Notes: generated by a model from the sequence alone, not told the origin. 36,010 nt of DNA from Clostridiales bacterium (GCA_022778745.1 JALFSR010000022.1:1-36010); one strand, 5' to 3'. Positions 24,430-33,478 are shown, counted from the stretch's first letter. Numbers and translations: made by a program.

Positions 24430-27195
24430 CTATAACAATTCTCCAAAGTGTCTCACATATGCTTTTTTCAGACTCGTTGCCAGTATCATATAGCACAAGA
24501 TACATGGAATCAGATATGAAAAATAGCTGATTGGCAGAGCTACAAATCCAAGCATTTTTCCAAGACCCGTAAATGGAATGATTGTGAGAAATGCAATTCC
24601 CGTACACGTAAGCAATGTCAGCGGAGCAGATGCCCGACTCTGAATAAATGGAAGCTTTTGTGTTCTAATCATATGAATAACAAGTGTCTGACTCCACATT
24701 GATTCTACAAACCAGCCTGCCTGGAACATTGCCATATACATCGATTGCTTCTGAGCAAGTTCTGGTCCAGTAAAATGATTTGCCAGATCATTGTAAAGAA
24801 CTCCCTGTGAAACAAAAAGTGGACAGAATACAAAATACATGAATATATATGTCGTAAAGTCAAAAATGGAGCTGGTCGGTCCTATCCAAATCATAAAGTT
24901 ACCAACACTTGATGCATCCCATTTTCTCGGAATCTTAATAAATTCTTCATCCACGTTATCCCATGGAATTGCAGTACATGACAGATCATAAATAAGATTA
25001 AGGAAAATCAAATGCACACTTTCCATTGGTAAAAATGGTAACAGTGCTGATGCAGCAAGCACCGAAAACATATTCCCAAAATTCGAAGAGGCTGTCATTT
25101 TTATGTACTTAATCATATTGGCATAAGTCTTACGTCCCTCTATAATACCTTCTTCCAAAACCATAAGATCCTTTTCAAGCAGGATAATATCAGCCGATTC
25201 TTTTGCAACATCCACAGCAGTATCTACAGAAATTCCGATATCAGCTGATTTCATAGCTGCTGCATCATTGATTCCATCTCCCATAAATCCTACTGTATGA
25301 CCATTTTCTCTAAGTACAGAAACAACTCTTGCCTTCTGATCAGGAGTTAACTTTGCAAATACATCCGTGTCCTCCGCTACGTTAGCAAGCTTTTCATCAC
25401 TCATATTTTCAATGTCTGATCCAAGAAGCATATTTCGGACTTCAAGTCCTACCTGTTTACATATAGTACGCGTAACCTTATCATTATCTCCAGTCAATAT
25501 CTTCGTTGTGACACCATATTCCTTTAGTGCTTTTATTGCATCTGCCGTAGATTCCTTTGGCGGATCCAAAAATGCCAGATATCCCATTAAAACCATGTCA
25601 CACTCATCTTTTACACCAAATGCTCCAACCGGAGATGGATTGCTTTTCTGCGCAATTGCCAAAACACGAAATCCCTTATCATTTAATTCTTCTACTGTAT
25701 TCAAAATGCGATTACGCACTTCATCCGACATTGGTTTGATCTCACCGTCACACTCTGCAAATGCACAAATGGATAACATTTCCTCAACCGCACCCTTGGT
25801 AATCATTTGTGTTTTACCCACTTTATTCTGCACAACAGTTGACAATCGGCGTCGAGCAAAATCAAACGGAATTTCATCCACCTTTACATAGTTTTCAGAA
25901 AGATCCACAAGCTTTGGATCAGCTGCCTCTGCCTCCTCTGTACGCTCTATGATTGCCAAATCCATTAGATTCCTATACCCAGTCTGAAAATAGCTATTTA
26001 AGTAAGCGTGGCGCAAAACTCTGTTATCTTCATTTCCGTTAATATTGAGATGATATTCGAGTACTACTTTATCCTGTGTCAGTGTTCCTGTTTTATCTGT
26101 ACACAAAATATCAATTGCTCCAAAATTCTGGATGGAATTTAGATTTTTCACAATGGTCTGCTTCTTGCTCATCGAAACAGCACCTTTGGCAAGGCATGTT
26201 GTCACAATCATTGGAAGCATTTCAGGAGTAAGACCAACAGCAATAGAAATTCCAAACAAGAATGCAGATAACCAATCGCCCTTTGTAATTCCATTGATAA
26301 CAAATACCAGAGGTACCATTATCAACATAAAACGAATAAGTACCCACGAAACTGCATTGACCCCCTTCGTAAAGCTTGTCTCAACTGCTTCCCCTGCAAC
26401 AGCAGAGGCCATTGCACCAAAAAGAGTATTATCTCCCACAGAAACAACAACAGCCTCTGCTCTTCCAGAAATAACATTACTTCCCATAAAAGCAATATTT
26501 GAATAATCAGTTACTGTATGTACTTCGTTATTTACTTCTGAAACCTTTTCAATCGGTTCGCTTTCTCCTGTAAGACTCGCCTGACTGACAAAAAGATCCT
26601 TAGCCTCCAATATTTTCACATCTGCTGGGAGCATATCACCGGCAGAAAGATGCACAATATCCCCCACAACCACTTCATTAAGCGGGATTTCTATTTTTTC
26701 CTGTCCCTTTCTTGTAACAGTACATGTAGTAGTAATCATTGCAAGAAGCTTTTCTGCAGCATTTCCACTTCTACTTTCCTGCACAAAACGAAGCGTTCCT
26801 GAAATGAATACCATAACAAGGATAATAATAACGGTCAATGGATCAAAGTCCTCAGGCGTATTTCCAAATAAGGACAGTTTTGGAAATATCATATCTGTAA
26901 CCATTGAAACCAATGCCAGGCAAAAAAGAACCACTGTAAACGGATTTATGAAAGCATCAACCAATCTTCTTGGCAGCGACTTTCTTTTTTCCTTTGTCAC
27001 TTTATTTGTTCCATTTTTACTTCTGCTATTTGACACACCTTCTTCATCCAGTCCACTTAATGTAGTATCTAAATAGTTTAGCGTTTTCTGAATATTATGT
27101 GTTGCAGCATACTGAATGCGGCTGTTTTGTTCGTCACGTAATACTGTCTTTTGTACCATCTGCTGCACTAAACGACGATTTTCTTTTTTGTTCAT
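24430..27195 (-). CDS. mgtA: Magnesium-translocating P-type ATPase
   Basis: The 921-residue P-type ATPase of subfamily P3B (MgtA/MgtB) imports Mg2+ at the expense of ATP. Visible motifs are the TGES actuator loop (209-212), phosphorylated Asp367 in DKTGTLTQD, the TGDN hinge, and [19 protein letters not shown] in the hinge domain. The M5-M6 segment [20 protein letters not shown] is diagnostic for Mg2+ ATPases. The N-terminal cytoplasmic extension (1-80) is typical. The start at 27195 has GGAGG 11 bases upstream. Its leader contains a small ORF and a long hairpin (27230-27310). It is followed by the 50-residue peptide gene. It clearly differs from the second ATPase at 28479. Confidence 0.96.
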   Translation of the reverse strand: MNKKENRRLVQQMVQKTVLRDEQNSRIQYAATHNIQKTLNYLDTTLSGLDEEGVSNSRSKNGTNKVTKEKRKSLPRRLVDAFINPFTVVLFCLALVSMVTDMIFPKLSLFGNTPEDFDPLTVIIILVMVFISGTLRFVQESRSGNAAEKLLAMITTTCTVTRKGQEKIEIPLNEVVVGDIVHLSAGDMLPADVKILEAKDLFVSQASLTGESEPIEKVSEVNNEVHTVTDYSNIAFMGSNVISGRAEAVVVSVGDNTLFGAMASAVAGEAVETSFTKGVNAVSWVLIRFMLIMVPLVFVINGITKGDWLSAFLFGISIAVGLTPEMLPMIVTTCLAKGAVSMSKKQTIVKNLNSIQNFGAIDILCTDKTGTLTQDKVVLEYHLNINGNEDNRVLRHAYLNSYFQTGYRNLMDLAIIERTEEAEAADPKLVDLSENYVKVDEIPFDFARRRLSTVVQNKVGKTQMITKGAVEEMLSICAFAECDGEIKPMSDEVRNRILNTVEELNDKGFRVLAIAQKSNPSPVGAFGVKDECDMVLMGYLAFLDPPKESTADAIKALKEYGVTTKILTGDNDKVTRTICKQVGLEVRNMLLGSDIENMSDEKLANVAEDTDVFAKLTPDQKARVVSVLRENGHTVGFMGDGINDAAAMKSADIGISVDTAVDVAKESADIILLEKDLMVLEEGIIEGRKTYANMIKYIKMTASSNFGNMFSVLAASALLPFLPMESVHLIFLNLIYDLSCTAIPWDNVDEEFIKIPRKWDASSVGNFMIWIGPTSSIFDFTTYIFMYFVFCPLFVSQGVLYNDLANHFTGPELAQKQSMYMAMFQAGWFVESMWSQTLVIHMIRTQKLPFIQSRASAPLTLLTCTGIAFLTIIPFTGLGKMLGFVALPISYFSYLIPCILCYMILATSLKKAYVRHFGELL

Positions 27196-27229
27196 AGTTT
27201 TTCAAACCTCCAATAATAATTACTATTGA

Positions 27230-27279
27230 GGCAAGCATCTAAAGAAAACAGATACTGCTGTTTTCTTTAGATGCTTGCC
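27230..27279 (-). promoter_or_regulatory. Perfect 22-bp hairpin in the mgtA leader
   Basis: Arms at 27230-27251 and 27258-27279 are perfect complements of 22 bp with a 6-base loop, the longest perfect inverted repeat noticed in the window. On the mgtA strand the structure ends 35 bases before the start codon. No T-run follows, so it is not a terminator. It overlaps the 3' half of a 23-codon ORF including its stop codon, so translation of that ORF would melt the stem. Confidence 0.8.
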
Positions 27280-27310
27280 AGATACTTATGAGATTACCAT
27301 CAGAATCCAT
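27239..27310 (-). CDS. Candidate leader peptide of mgtA (23 residues)
   Basis: ATG at 27310, with GGAG 8 bases upstream, opens a 23-codon frame starting MDSDGNLISIWQASKEN and stopping with TAG at 27239-27241. Codons 11-24 run through the 22-bp hairpin. The acidic N-terminus (Asp2, Asp4) recalls enterobacterial MgtL, whose acidic/proline nascent chain destabilises ribosomes at low Mg2+. Sequence similarity to MgtL is not claimed. The reading is supported by the ribosome site, the overlap with the hairpin and the downstream Mg2+ pump. Confidence 0.5.
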   Translation of the reverse strand: MDSDGNLISIWQASKENSSICFL

Positions 27311-27355
27311 TTCCTCATCTCCAATTTTTGATAAAATATCAGCTTTAAAGTATGA

Positions 27356-27667
27356 TTAGCGGTTAATATATTTTTTACTCTTCGAAATAAACCAAACATC
27401 AAATCCGGCAACAATCATCCATGCAACAATTGTAATAGTAAACCAGCCAGATGAACCTTCTGAGAATATGCCACGAAGCAAAAAAATAATACCATTCAAC
27501 ATGATAACTTCACCTATATTCAGGCATAATGAATGAATTTTTATCTTTTCCTTTTCTTCTACAGACATATGTTTCCACAGTTGCAAATGCGTATGAATCT
27601 TTCCGCAAGCAAATAGTAATCCGAATATGAAAAACGCAGCTCCCAAAATTATGCAAAAATATTTCAT
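27356..27667 (-). CDS. Small membrane protein, DUF3784-like
   Basis: The 103-residue protein has three predicted membrane helices (about 2-21, 47-66, 72-94) separated by a charged loop (KHMSVEEKEKIKIHSLCLN), the layout of DUF3784-type proteins. Function is unknown. The ATG at 27667 has AAAGGAG 7 bases upstream. It follows the smaller membrane gene by 12 bases and precedes the mgtA leader, so the pair probably belongs to the Mg2+ transport locus. The DUF assignment is from remembered pattern only. Confidence 0.6.
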   Translation of the reverse strand: MKYFCIILGAAFFIFGLLFACGKIHTHLQLWKHMSVEEKEKIKIHSLCLNIGEVIMLNGIIFLLRGIFSEGSSGWFTITIVAWMIVAGFDVWFISKSKKYINR

Positions 27668-27679
27668 GATTTACTCCTT

Positions 27680-27898
27680 TCATTTCTTTATTTGTTTTCT
27701 GAAATAAACCAGCCTAATGATTTGCACAGATAGCAATAGCATTGATAATCCAAGGCCAAACTCAAACAAATATGTACAGAACAGCCATGCATGAAAAATC
27801 TTAGTTTGATTTGTTGCAGGAACCAAAAGCAGTAAAAAACATACAAACGATATTCCTGCATAAACATACAATGATACTTGTAAGATTATTTTCTTCAA
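27680..27898 (-). CDS. 72-residue membrane protein
   Basis: Two hydrophobic helices (about residues 4-25 and 35-58) and a basic C-terminal tail (YFRKQIKK) define a small membrane protein of unknown function. The preferred start is TTG at 27898 because GGAGG lies 9 bases upstream; an in-frame TTG at 27919 would place that site inside the coding region. It begins shortly after a terminator-like hairpin, so expression may depend on read-through from the regulator gene. Confidence 0.6.
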   Translation of the reverse strand: MKKIILQVSLYVYAGISFVCFLLLLVPATNQTKIFHAWLFCTYLFEFGLGLSMLLLSVQIIRLVYFRKQIKK

Positions 27899-27928
27899 CT
27901 CTCGGCACCTCCATTTCAATTAGAGTAT

Positions 27929-27972
27929 AAAAAAATCGCAAGGGAAATCACATGGTCAAAACCTTGCGATTT
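27929..27972 (-). terminator. Terminator after the winged-helix regulator gene
   Basis: Perfect 11-bp stem AAATCGCAAGG / CCTTGCGATTT (27962-27972 with 27933-27943) with an 18-base loop and a run of seven T residues on the reverse strand. It sits 18 bases after the regulator stop codon and separates the first ATPase/regulator unit from the downstream small membrane genes. Confidence 0.88.
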
Positions 27973-27989
27973 AGCAAGAAATACATTTT

Positions 27990-28463
27990 TTATAACTTAT
28001 CACTAAATTTGTATCCTATCCCCCATATGGTCAGTATGTATTCTGGTGAATCTGGATTAGGTTCTATTTTCTTACGGAGCTTTCGAATAAAAGCCATAAT
28101 GTTACTGTCATCCATCACATAATCACTTTCCCAGACAGCCTGATATATTTGCTCTTTCGTAAAAACCTGCCCACGATTCTTTGCAAGAAAATACAAAATA
28201 TCATATTCCTTTGGAGTAAGCAGTATTTCATTTCCTCCTCGTTCTACTCGTCTGGCTCTTTCTGAAATCACAAGATCTTTACACACAATTACATTATCAT
28301 TCTGTGTCTGAGTGGCATCTTGATCCATTTCCAGCATAAGTGAACGATATTCTCCTCTCAGGATTCCATCAATTCCCTCCTTTAGCGCCGAATCCGGCAG
28401 ATGTTCCTGTAGCCATGCTGCTATGGAGGCATCCAGATTTATATAGCCAATTTGTTTTTTCAT
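27990..28463 (-). CDS. OmpR/PhoB-type winged-helix regulator without receiver domain
   Basis: The 157-residue protein ends in a complete OmpR-type DNA-binding domain (about 60-155). It has the ISERARRVERGGNEILLTPK start, the recognition helix region SNIMAFIRKLRKKIEPN, and the TIWGIGYKF wing. Instead of a phospho-receiver it has a short N-terminal region (MKKQIGYINLDASIAAWLQE to about 55) of unknown type. It starts 15 bases after the second Mg2+ ATPase gene with GGAGG 10 bases upstream, so it is co-transcribed and may regulate Mg2+ genes. No histidine kinase is nearby, consistent with signalling that does not use phosphorylation. Confidence 0.88.
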   Translation of the reverse strand: MKKQIGYINLDASIAAWLQEHLPDSALKEGIDGILRGEYRSLMLEMDQDATQTQNDNVIVCKDLVISERARRVERGGNEILLTPKEYDILYFLAKNRGQVFTKEQIYQAVWESDYVMDDSNIMAFIRKLRKKIEPNPDSPEYILTIWGIGYKFSDKL

Positions 28464-28478
28464 TCTGGTCCTCCTTCC

Positions 28479-31127
28479 TCAAATCAATTTTTTATTTCTT
28501 TTGAAATACATTGTTTTGGCAATCGTTACCAAAAACAAATACAAAAGCACATCTGCTACTAAAAAAACAAAATATTCTGCCGGCATTGGGCAAAGCCCTA
28601 ACATTTTTCCGAATACTGTAACTGGAAGCAAAGTATACAGTACTATGCCCAGTATTGTGACCATAATTACAAGTTTACCTGTTTTACTTTGAATAAATGG
28701 AAGTTTTTCTGTTCTGAGAAGCTGTAATATCAAAATCTGAGTCCACATCGATTCCAGAAACCATCCCGTCTGGAACAATGAAATAAACATTGTCTGACCT
28801 GATAATTCAAGTTCAAAAAAACCTCCACCGCAAACCAGTGGACAAATGATAAAATACAGCACTGCAAAAGTAATTAGGTCAAAAATTGAACTCAATGGGC
28901 CAAAAAACATCATAAATCCACCAAGTTTTTTTCCCGACCAATCAAGCGGACGTGCTAACATCTCTTCATCTACCAGATCCCAAGGCAATATTAAACATAA
29001 TATGTCATAAAGCAGATTAAGAAGTAATAATTGAACTGATGTCATAGGGAAAAATGGCAGCAATATACTTGCAACTACAATTGCACAGATATTTCCAAAA
29101 TTAGAAGATGCCGTAATCTTAATGTACTTTGACATATTACAAAATGCTTTTCTGCCTTCCAGAACACCTTCTTCAAGTACATTCAAATCCTTCTTCAAAA
29201 GAATGACATCTGCACTCTCTTTTAATGCTTCTGCTGCATTCTCAACAGAAATACCGACATCTGCCTGCAAAACAGCAGGAAGGTCATTCATCCCATCACC
29301 CAAGAAACCAACACTGTGTCCATTCATTTGAAGGACTTCCACTACGTGTGCCTTCTGCTTTGGAGAAAGCTCAGCAAAAATATTTGTTCTCTCAATGGCA
29401 AATGGAAGTTCATCAGGAGATAAATTGTCAATATCTGAACCTGTAAGAATATTTTCAGATTGTATTCCAATTCTTTGACATATAGATTCAGCAACCAAAC
29501 GCTGATCACCGGTCAACACTTTAATATTCACATTTAGTTTATGAAGTTTTGCAATAGCACTGGTAGCACTCTTTTTCGGTGCATCAAAAAAAGCAAGATA
29601 ACCAAGCAGTACATATTCATTGCACTCTGCCGTCAAAGAATCTTTTTCATTCAAGTTTTTATAAGCAATTGCAATAACCTTCATGCCATCTTCAAGCATT
29701 TCATCAACAATAGCATGAACACTTGTAAATCCATCTTCGCCTATTTCCACTATTTCTCCAGCATATTCTGCATATCGACATTTACTGACGACTTCACCAA
29801 TACCTCCTTTAATTATTAGCAGTTCTTCACTTTCTTTTTCTAACAACACATTTGAAAAGCGATTATTATAATCAAAAGGCTGTTCGTCCAGCTTATGATA
29901 CGCAAGCGTGAGTTGCTTATAATACTGTTCTTTCCCTGGCATCTGTTCCACTTTACGAATTGCAGAGTCCAAGTGATTTCCGACTCCGGTATTAAAATAG
30001 CTTTCCAGATAGCCATAATCCAGGGTTTTCTGACTTTCGTTACCAAGAATATCAATATAGTATTCCAAAATAACAGTATCTCTGGTAAGAGTTCCTGTTT
30101 TATCAACACATAATACATCCATACTACCAAATCCCTGCATAGCATTGATGTTTTTAACAATTGTCTGTTTTTTACCCATGAAATAGCTGCCTTTTGCAAG
30201 ACAGGCATTAACTACCATGGGTAACAGTTCCGGTGTCAGTCCTACTGCAACAGAAAGTGCAAAAAGGAATGCCTCCAACCAGTCTCCCTTAGTCAATCCA
30301 CTAGCTATGAAAACAATTGGCACCAATATAGCCATAAATCGTATCAAAACCCTTGCAATTGAATTTGCCCCACGATCAAAACTACGGTTATCTCTATTCT
30401 TCTTCAAATTCAGACTGCCATAAACTGTATCATCGCCTACTGCAAGTACAATCCCGGTAGCATTCCCACCTATTATTGTTGTCCCGCAAAAAAGGATATT
30501 TGAGTATCCAGAAATCGAATTTGGTTTTTCTTCAAGTGTCTCTGGTGTTTTCCTACATATTTGACTTTCACCTGTTATCACCGATTGAGATACAAAAAGT
30601 TCTTCTGTATCCATCAAACGTAAATCTGCCGGAACACGGTCACCCGCTCCAAGCCTAACCTGATCACCAACCACAACTTCACTGGCCGGAAGTTCAATCC
30701 ATCTTTCATCTCTCAATACAAAAACAAAACTTTGTACCAGTTTTGTCAGATCGTCAGACACCTTTTTAGCTTTTAGTTCCTGCTCGAATCTCACAATTCC
30801 ACTTATTATAATCATTAAAAATAGAATTATGACATTTATAAAATCTTTCTGATACTGACTTGACAGAAACCCATCTGTTAAAAGTGTAATAATTCCAAGA
30901 ATGAATAAAATTATGGAAAACGGATTTATAAAAGCCCTTCGTAAACAATATGCAATAGATTCTTTCATCTTATTTTCAGAATCATTACAACCATATTTTT
31001 TACGACTGGAGCAAACATCGCTATCTGTGTATCCTAAAGGACTTGCATGAAATGCTTTGATTACAATCTGCCAATCCATACAGGCATACTTTTGCAAATA
31101 ATTATTTTCAGATTCGTTTTGCTGCAT
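28479..31127 (-). CDS. mgtA: Second magnesium-type P-type ATPase, divergent paralog
   Basis: The 882-residue P3B-type ATPase has intact motifs: the TGES actuator loop near 186-189, phosphorylated Asp342 in CVDKTGTLTRD, TGDQ, and GDGMNDLPAVLQADVGISV. Its M5-M6 segment NLLYDILCLILPWDLVDEEM resembles that of MgtA but differs from the neighbouring pump at several positions, so the two may differ in affinity or ion. The ATG at 31127 is chosen since GAGGAG lies 8 bases upstream; a TTG two codons earlier is too close to that site. It heads a unit with the winged-helix regulator gene. Its leader has its own hairpin and tiny ORF. Confidence 0.93.
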   Translation of the reverse strand: MQQNESENNYLQKYACMDWQIVIKAFHASPLGYTDSDVCSSRKKYGCNDSENKMKESIAYCLRRAFINPFSIILFILGIITLLTDGFLSSQYQKDFINVIILFLMIIISGIVRFEQELKAKKVSDDLTKLVQSFVFVLRDERWIELPASEVVVGDQVRLGAGDRVPADLRLMDTEELFVSQSVITGESQICRKTPETLEEKPNSISGYSNILFCGTTIIGGNATGIVLAVGDDTVYGSLNLKKNRDNRSFDRGANSIARVLIRFMAILVPIVFIASGLTKGDWLEAFLFALSVAVGLTPELLPMVVNACLAKGSYFMGKKQTIVKNINAMQGFGSMDVLCVDKTGTLTRDTVILEYYIDILGNESQKTLDYGYLESYFNTGVGNHLDSAIRKVEQMPGKEQYYKQLTLAYHKLDEQPFDYNNRFSNVLLEKESEELLIIKGGIGEVVSKCRYAEYAGEIVEIGEDGFTSVHAIVDEMLEDGMKVIAIAYKNLNEKDSLTAECNEYVLLGYLAFFDAPKKSATSAIAKLHKLNVNIKVLTGDQRLVAESICQRIGIQSENILTGSDIDNLSPDELPFAIERTNIFAELSPKQKAHVVEVLQMNGHSVGFLGDGMNDLPAVLQADVGISVENAAEALKESADVILLKKDLNVLEEGVLEGRKAFCNMSKYIKITASSNFGNICAIVVASILLPFFPMTSVQLLLLNLLYDILCLILPWDLVDEEMLARPLDWSGKKLGGFMMFFGPLSSIFDLITFAVLYFIICPLVCGGGFFELELSGQTMFISLFQTGWFLESMWTQILILQLLRTEKLPFIQSKTGKLVIMVTILGIVLYTLLPVTVFGKMLGLCPMPAEYFVFLVADVLLYLFLVTIAKTMYFKRNKKLI

Positions 31128-31196
31128 AAACAATGCTCCTCGTAGTATTATATTGGTATAGCCAATGAGGCTACTTGGTTAACAAGTTTCTATATA

Positions 31197-31240
31197 TCAG
31201 ATAACAGAAGAAGGCATTCTCTCCTTCATCAGATGTTATC
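31197..31240 (-). promoter_or_regulatory. Leader hairpin with a six-codon ORF before the second Mg2+ ATPase
   Basis: GATAACA and TGTTATC (31234-31240 with 31200-31206) form the outer stem and GAAGG/CCTTC (31223-31227 with 31210-31214) the inner stem. On the ATPase strand the hairpin contains AAGGAGA and an ATG (31217) that opens MPSSVI and a stop at 31197. The ribosome site is partly paired. It resembles the ORF-plus-hairpin of the first ATPase leader in concept, not sequence. Confidence 0.45.
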
Positions 31241-31357
31241 CGTAATAATTATCATGTCTGACGGTTCCTGATAGACACCAGATAAAACATAAGGTATTAT
31301 CCCTTAGGATAGGACAAAGAATAGTACAAATACAAACATACAAAAAGTACATAATGA

Positions 31358-32326
31358 CCTTTTGATTCTAAAAAGGCTTCTTTAGTTGGTTTGAAACCTG
31401 ATTTAAAGGTTTCTCTTATGCCATCTGATCTTGCTTTAAATTGCCGTAATCTTTGTCGTGAGTACTACGATTTGATGGATAATCGCAGTGCCTACGTGAA
31501 CAAACTTCAGGGTGAACTGCGTATGGCGTTTTCCCAGTATCTTGGCATATTTTCCAAGATTACTACCAATACATCTCTGACTTTGTTAGATATATATACT
31601 TTACCAAATGCTTTTATCGAAGCTGATAAGCAAGAAATTATTGATACGATTAGATCAACGGCTCGTTTTGGACTTACATATGCTAACAGCAAGTACAAAT
31701 CCATTATCCAAGCTGCTCATGATGCAAATGAATTCGGCTATATTTTAGGCAGTAATATCAAACGTATCCGTTTATATATCGGCTTCATCCGTAAGTATGA
31801 TGAAGAAATTAAAAGCATTCTCGCTGCCATGCATGAACTTGTGCATACCAATGAAGATACCGATTTTGTCAAACAGATTCACTTGATTGAGACTTTCAAA
31901 GGTGCTGGTTTCTTATCTGCTGTAACTCTCATGGGAGAAATCGGTGATTTTTCTGCTTTTTCAAAACCAAAACAGCTCTTTGTCTATTTTGGTCTTGATC
32001 CAGCTGTAAAACAGTCTGGTAAATTTGAAGGAACCAAGATTCAAATGTCTAAAAGAGGTTCCTCTATTGCAAGACGTGTCATTCACACATTAACCTTGCA
32101 AAGCATCAGTGTTTCTCGTACAGGCGAGGCTAAAAATCCGGTACTCCGAGATTACTATTTGGAGAAATATAAATCAAAACCAAAGCTCGTAGCGATGGGC
32201 GCTGTTTCTCACAAAGTTTGCAATATATTATTCGCAATACTTAGAGATAAAAAGCCTTTTAAAATCATTACTCCACAGGAGCATATCAACCAATACAATG
32301 CAACTAAATGCGACATAGCTGGATAG
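31358..32326 (+). pseudogene. IS110-family transposase lacking its N-terminal catalytic domain
   Basis: The open frame of about 320 codons contains the IS110 coiled linker (REYYDLMDNRSAYVNKLQGE) and the C-terminal transposase_20 domain. The latter has TFKGAGFLSAVTLMGEIGD, PKQLFVYFGLDPAVKQSGK and RRVIHTLTLQS, with the family's essential Ser region in SKRGSS. The N-terminal RuvC-like DEDD domain of about 100 residues is missing: the frame opens at 31358 without a proper start, and TTG at 31391 has no ribosome site. Full-length relatives are about 400-430 residues. The 5' noncoding end that encodes the guide (bridge) RNA in IS110 elements is therefore also lost. Confidence 0.88.
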
Positions 32327-32427
32327 AATACTGAAGATCCAACGAATCAATATCTTTTTGAAAAATGATATTTTCACCAAGGGATAAGTCCGTCCTTTTT
32401 TAATAGAAAACATTTTTCATTTTTCTA

Positions 32428-32454
32428 TTGACATTTATTAGCTGGACTTATAAT
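32428..32454 (+). promoter_or_regulatory. Consensus -35/-10 pair in the right flank of the IS110 fragment
   Basis: Perfect TTGACA (32428-32433) and perfect TATAAT (32449-32454), separated by only 15 bases. It points away from the transposase. In circularised IS110-type elements promoters at the element junction drive the guide RNA, so this could be the right-end contribution to such a promoter. The short spacer reduces expected strength. Confidence 0.45.
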
Positions 32455-32522
32455 GTCTCCATAATATATTACCACAGATTTCTATGAATAAATCTTGCTT
32501 TTTTCTTGCTCAATTTCTTAAC

Positions 32523-32572
32523 AAAAAAAGCCTGTAGCCATTAGGACTATTAATCCCAACACTCACAGACTC
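32523..32572 (-). terminator. Terminator of the GGADGPT-protein gene
   Basis: On the reverse strand AGTCTGTG (32572-32565) pairs with TACAGGCT (32536-32529) with two wobble pairs and a further GGATT/AGTCC inner stem, followed by seven T residues. It lies 58 bases beyond the stop codon. Confidence 0.65.
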
Positions 32573-32629
32573 TCTACTTCCCATTTTCTTAATACACCTA
32601 AACCAAATAGTTTAATCATATATAGCAAA

Positions 32630-32875
32630 TCATCCTATGAATCTCTTTACATACTTTTCTTCATTGTATCGCTCTACCGCATAGTCTACCACTTCATGCA
32701 GAGAATATGTTCTATAAGCTATTTTCTTCTCTGCTTTCTTACGTTTATACTTGTATATATAGTTCCTTATTCTATCTTTTAAAGACATTTTTCCGGTTCT
32801 TCTCGCAATATAGATACTTGTCGGGCCATCTGCACCACCGATAACCGAAACAGCAGCTGTAGATTTTTCTTTCAT
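32630..32875 (-). CDS. Small protein with a GGADGPT motif of decarboxylase beta subunits
   Basis: The 81-residue protein has VSVIGGADGPTSIYIARRTG at residues 9-28, a motif otherwise characteristic of membrane segments in the beta subunit (OadB/GcdB) of Na+-pumping decarboxylases. The rest is a highly basic helix (KDRIRNYIYKYKRKKAEKK) and an amphipathic C-terminus (SLHEVVDYAVERYNEEKY). It is far too short to be a pump subunit and has no transmembrane helix. Small proteins of this kind in Lachnospiraceae are often automatically named decarboxylase beta subunit, as far as I recall. Function unknown. The ATG at 32875 has AAGGTGA 7 bases upstream. The abrupt C-terminus (VKRFIG) may be a truncation. 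Confidence 0.75.
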   Translation of the reverse strand: MKEKSTAAVSVIGGADGPTSIYIARRTGKMSLKDRIRNYIYKYKRKKAEKKIAYRTYSLHEVVDYAVERYNEEKYVKRFIG

Positions 32876-33031
32876 AAACTATCACCTTCTGTATTTTTTA
32901 TTTAATGAATAATTATAGCCTTAGTATCTCATTTCTACTAGCATTTTTCATATAATGGACCCACTCGAAAATGACCGGATTCACGCTAACATTTTACCAA
33001 GTAATCTTTTTCATATCAAGAACTTTTTCTT

Positions 33032-33478
33032 TTACTTTTTTGTTCGCCTTGGCAATTTCCTCACTTCATGGTTTTTCAAAAACAGATATGTAAAATCCGT
33101 ACACCATTTTTGATTTGGCTTTTCAGCAGTAAAATCCTGATGAAGCTTGTTTTCAAAAATTTTGTGTGGCTTGCCATGCCCATAACCTGGCTTTTTCGGA
33201 CGCACAACAGAGAACAGACCCATTTCCGTATTCATATATTTATGAATAGTCGTAGTGCTGTAATGCTATCCTCTGCGTGCCAGATAAACCATCATGCTTC
33301 GGTATCCATCCACACCTTTATGGGCATGGTAGATTTCTTGTATTTGTGATAGCACTTCTGCTTTTTGGTCATAATAATTCGCCTTCCGGTGTTTCAGCAT
33401 TCGGGCAGATACCGGTCCGTTTTAGCAGCCAGCGCACGCCGAAAAAATCATGATATTGTTCGATAAACTGATAAGCCT
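33032..33478 (-). pseudogene. IS3-family OrfB transposase, decayed and truncated
   Basis: Downstream of OrfA the reverse strand encodes pieces of an IS3-type DDE integrase. The first is EAYQFIEQYHDFFGVRWLLK. After a frame change near 33398 it continues with LKHRKANYYDQKAEVLSQIQ, an in-frame TAG at 33266-33268 (probably a former Tyr codon), and then KYMNTEMGLF through NQKWCTDFTYL, with the first catalytic Asp. The frame then departs after LKNHEVR and stops at 33032, so the second Asp and the Glu of the DDE triad are missing. A frameshift, a nonsense codon and a 3' deletion make it inactive. Confidence 0.82.

Larger units (their letters stand above)
32327..32629. other. Spacer after the IS110 fragment
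   Basis: No gene. It contains a consensus promoter-like pair in the IS110 right flank (32428-32454, plus strand) and the terminator of the minus-strand gene at 32630 (32523-32572). The exact right end of the IS could not be fixed. Confidence 0.5.

Noticed and set aside
27230-27279. Intrinsic terminator before mgtA
   Set aside because: The stem is strong but is followed by TCAATAGTAATT and not a T-run on the mgtA strand, and the opposite strand carries no gene ending there.
27196-27355. M-box (Mg2+) riboswitch before mgtA
   Set aside because: The conserved M-box sequence elements and length are not present; the leader is dominated by a simple long hairpin and a small ORF.
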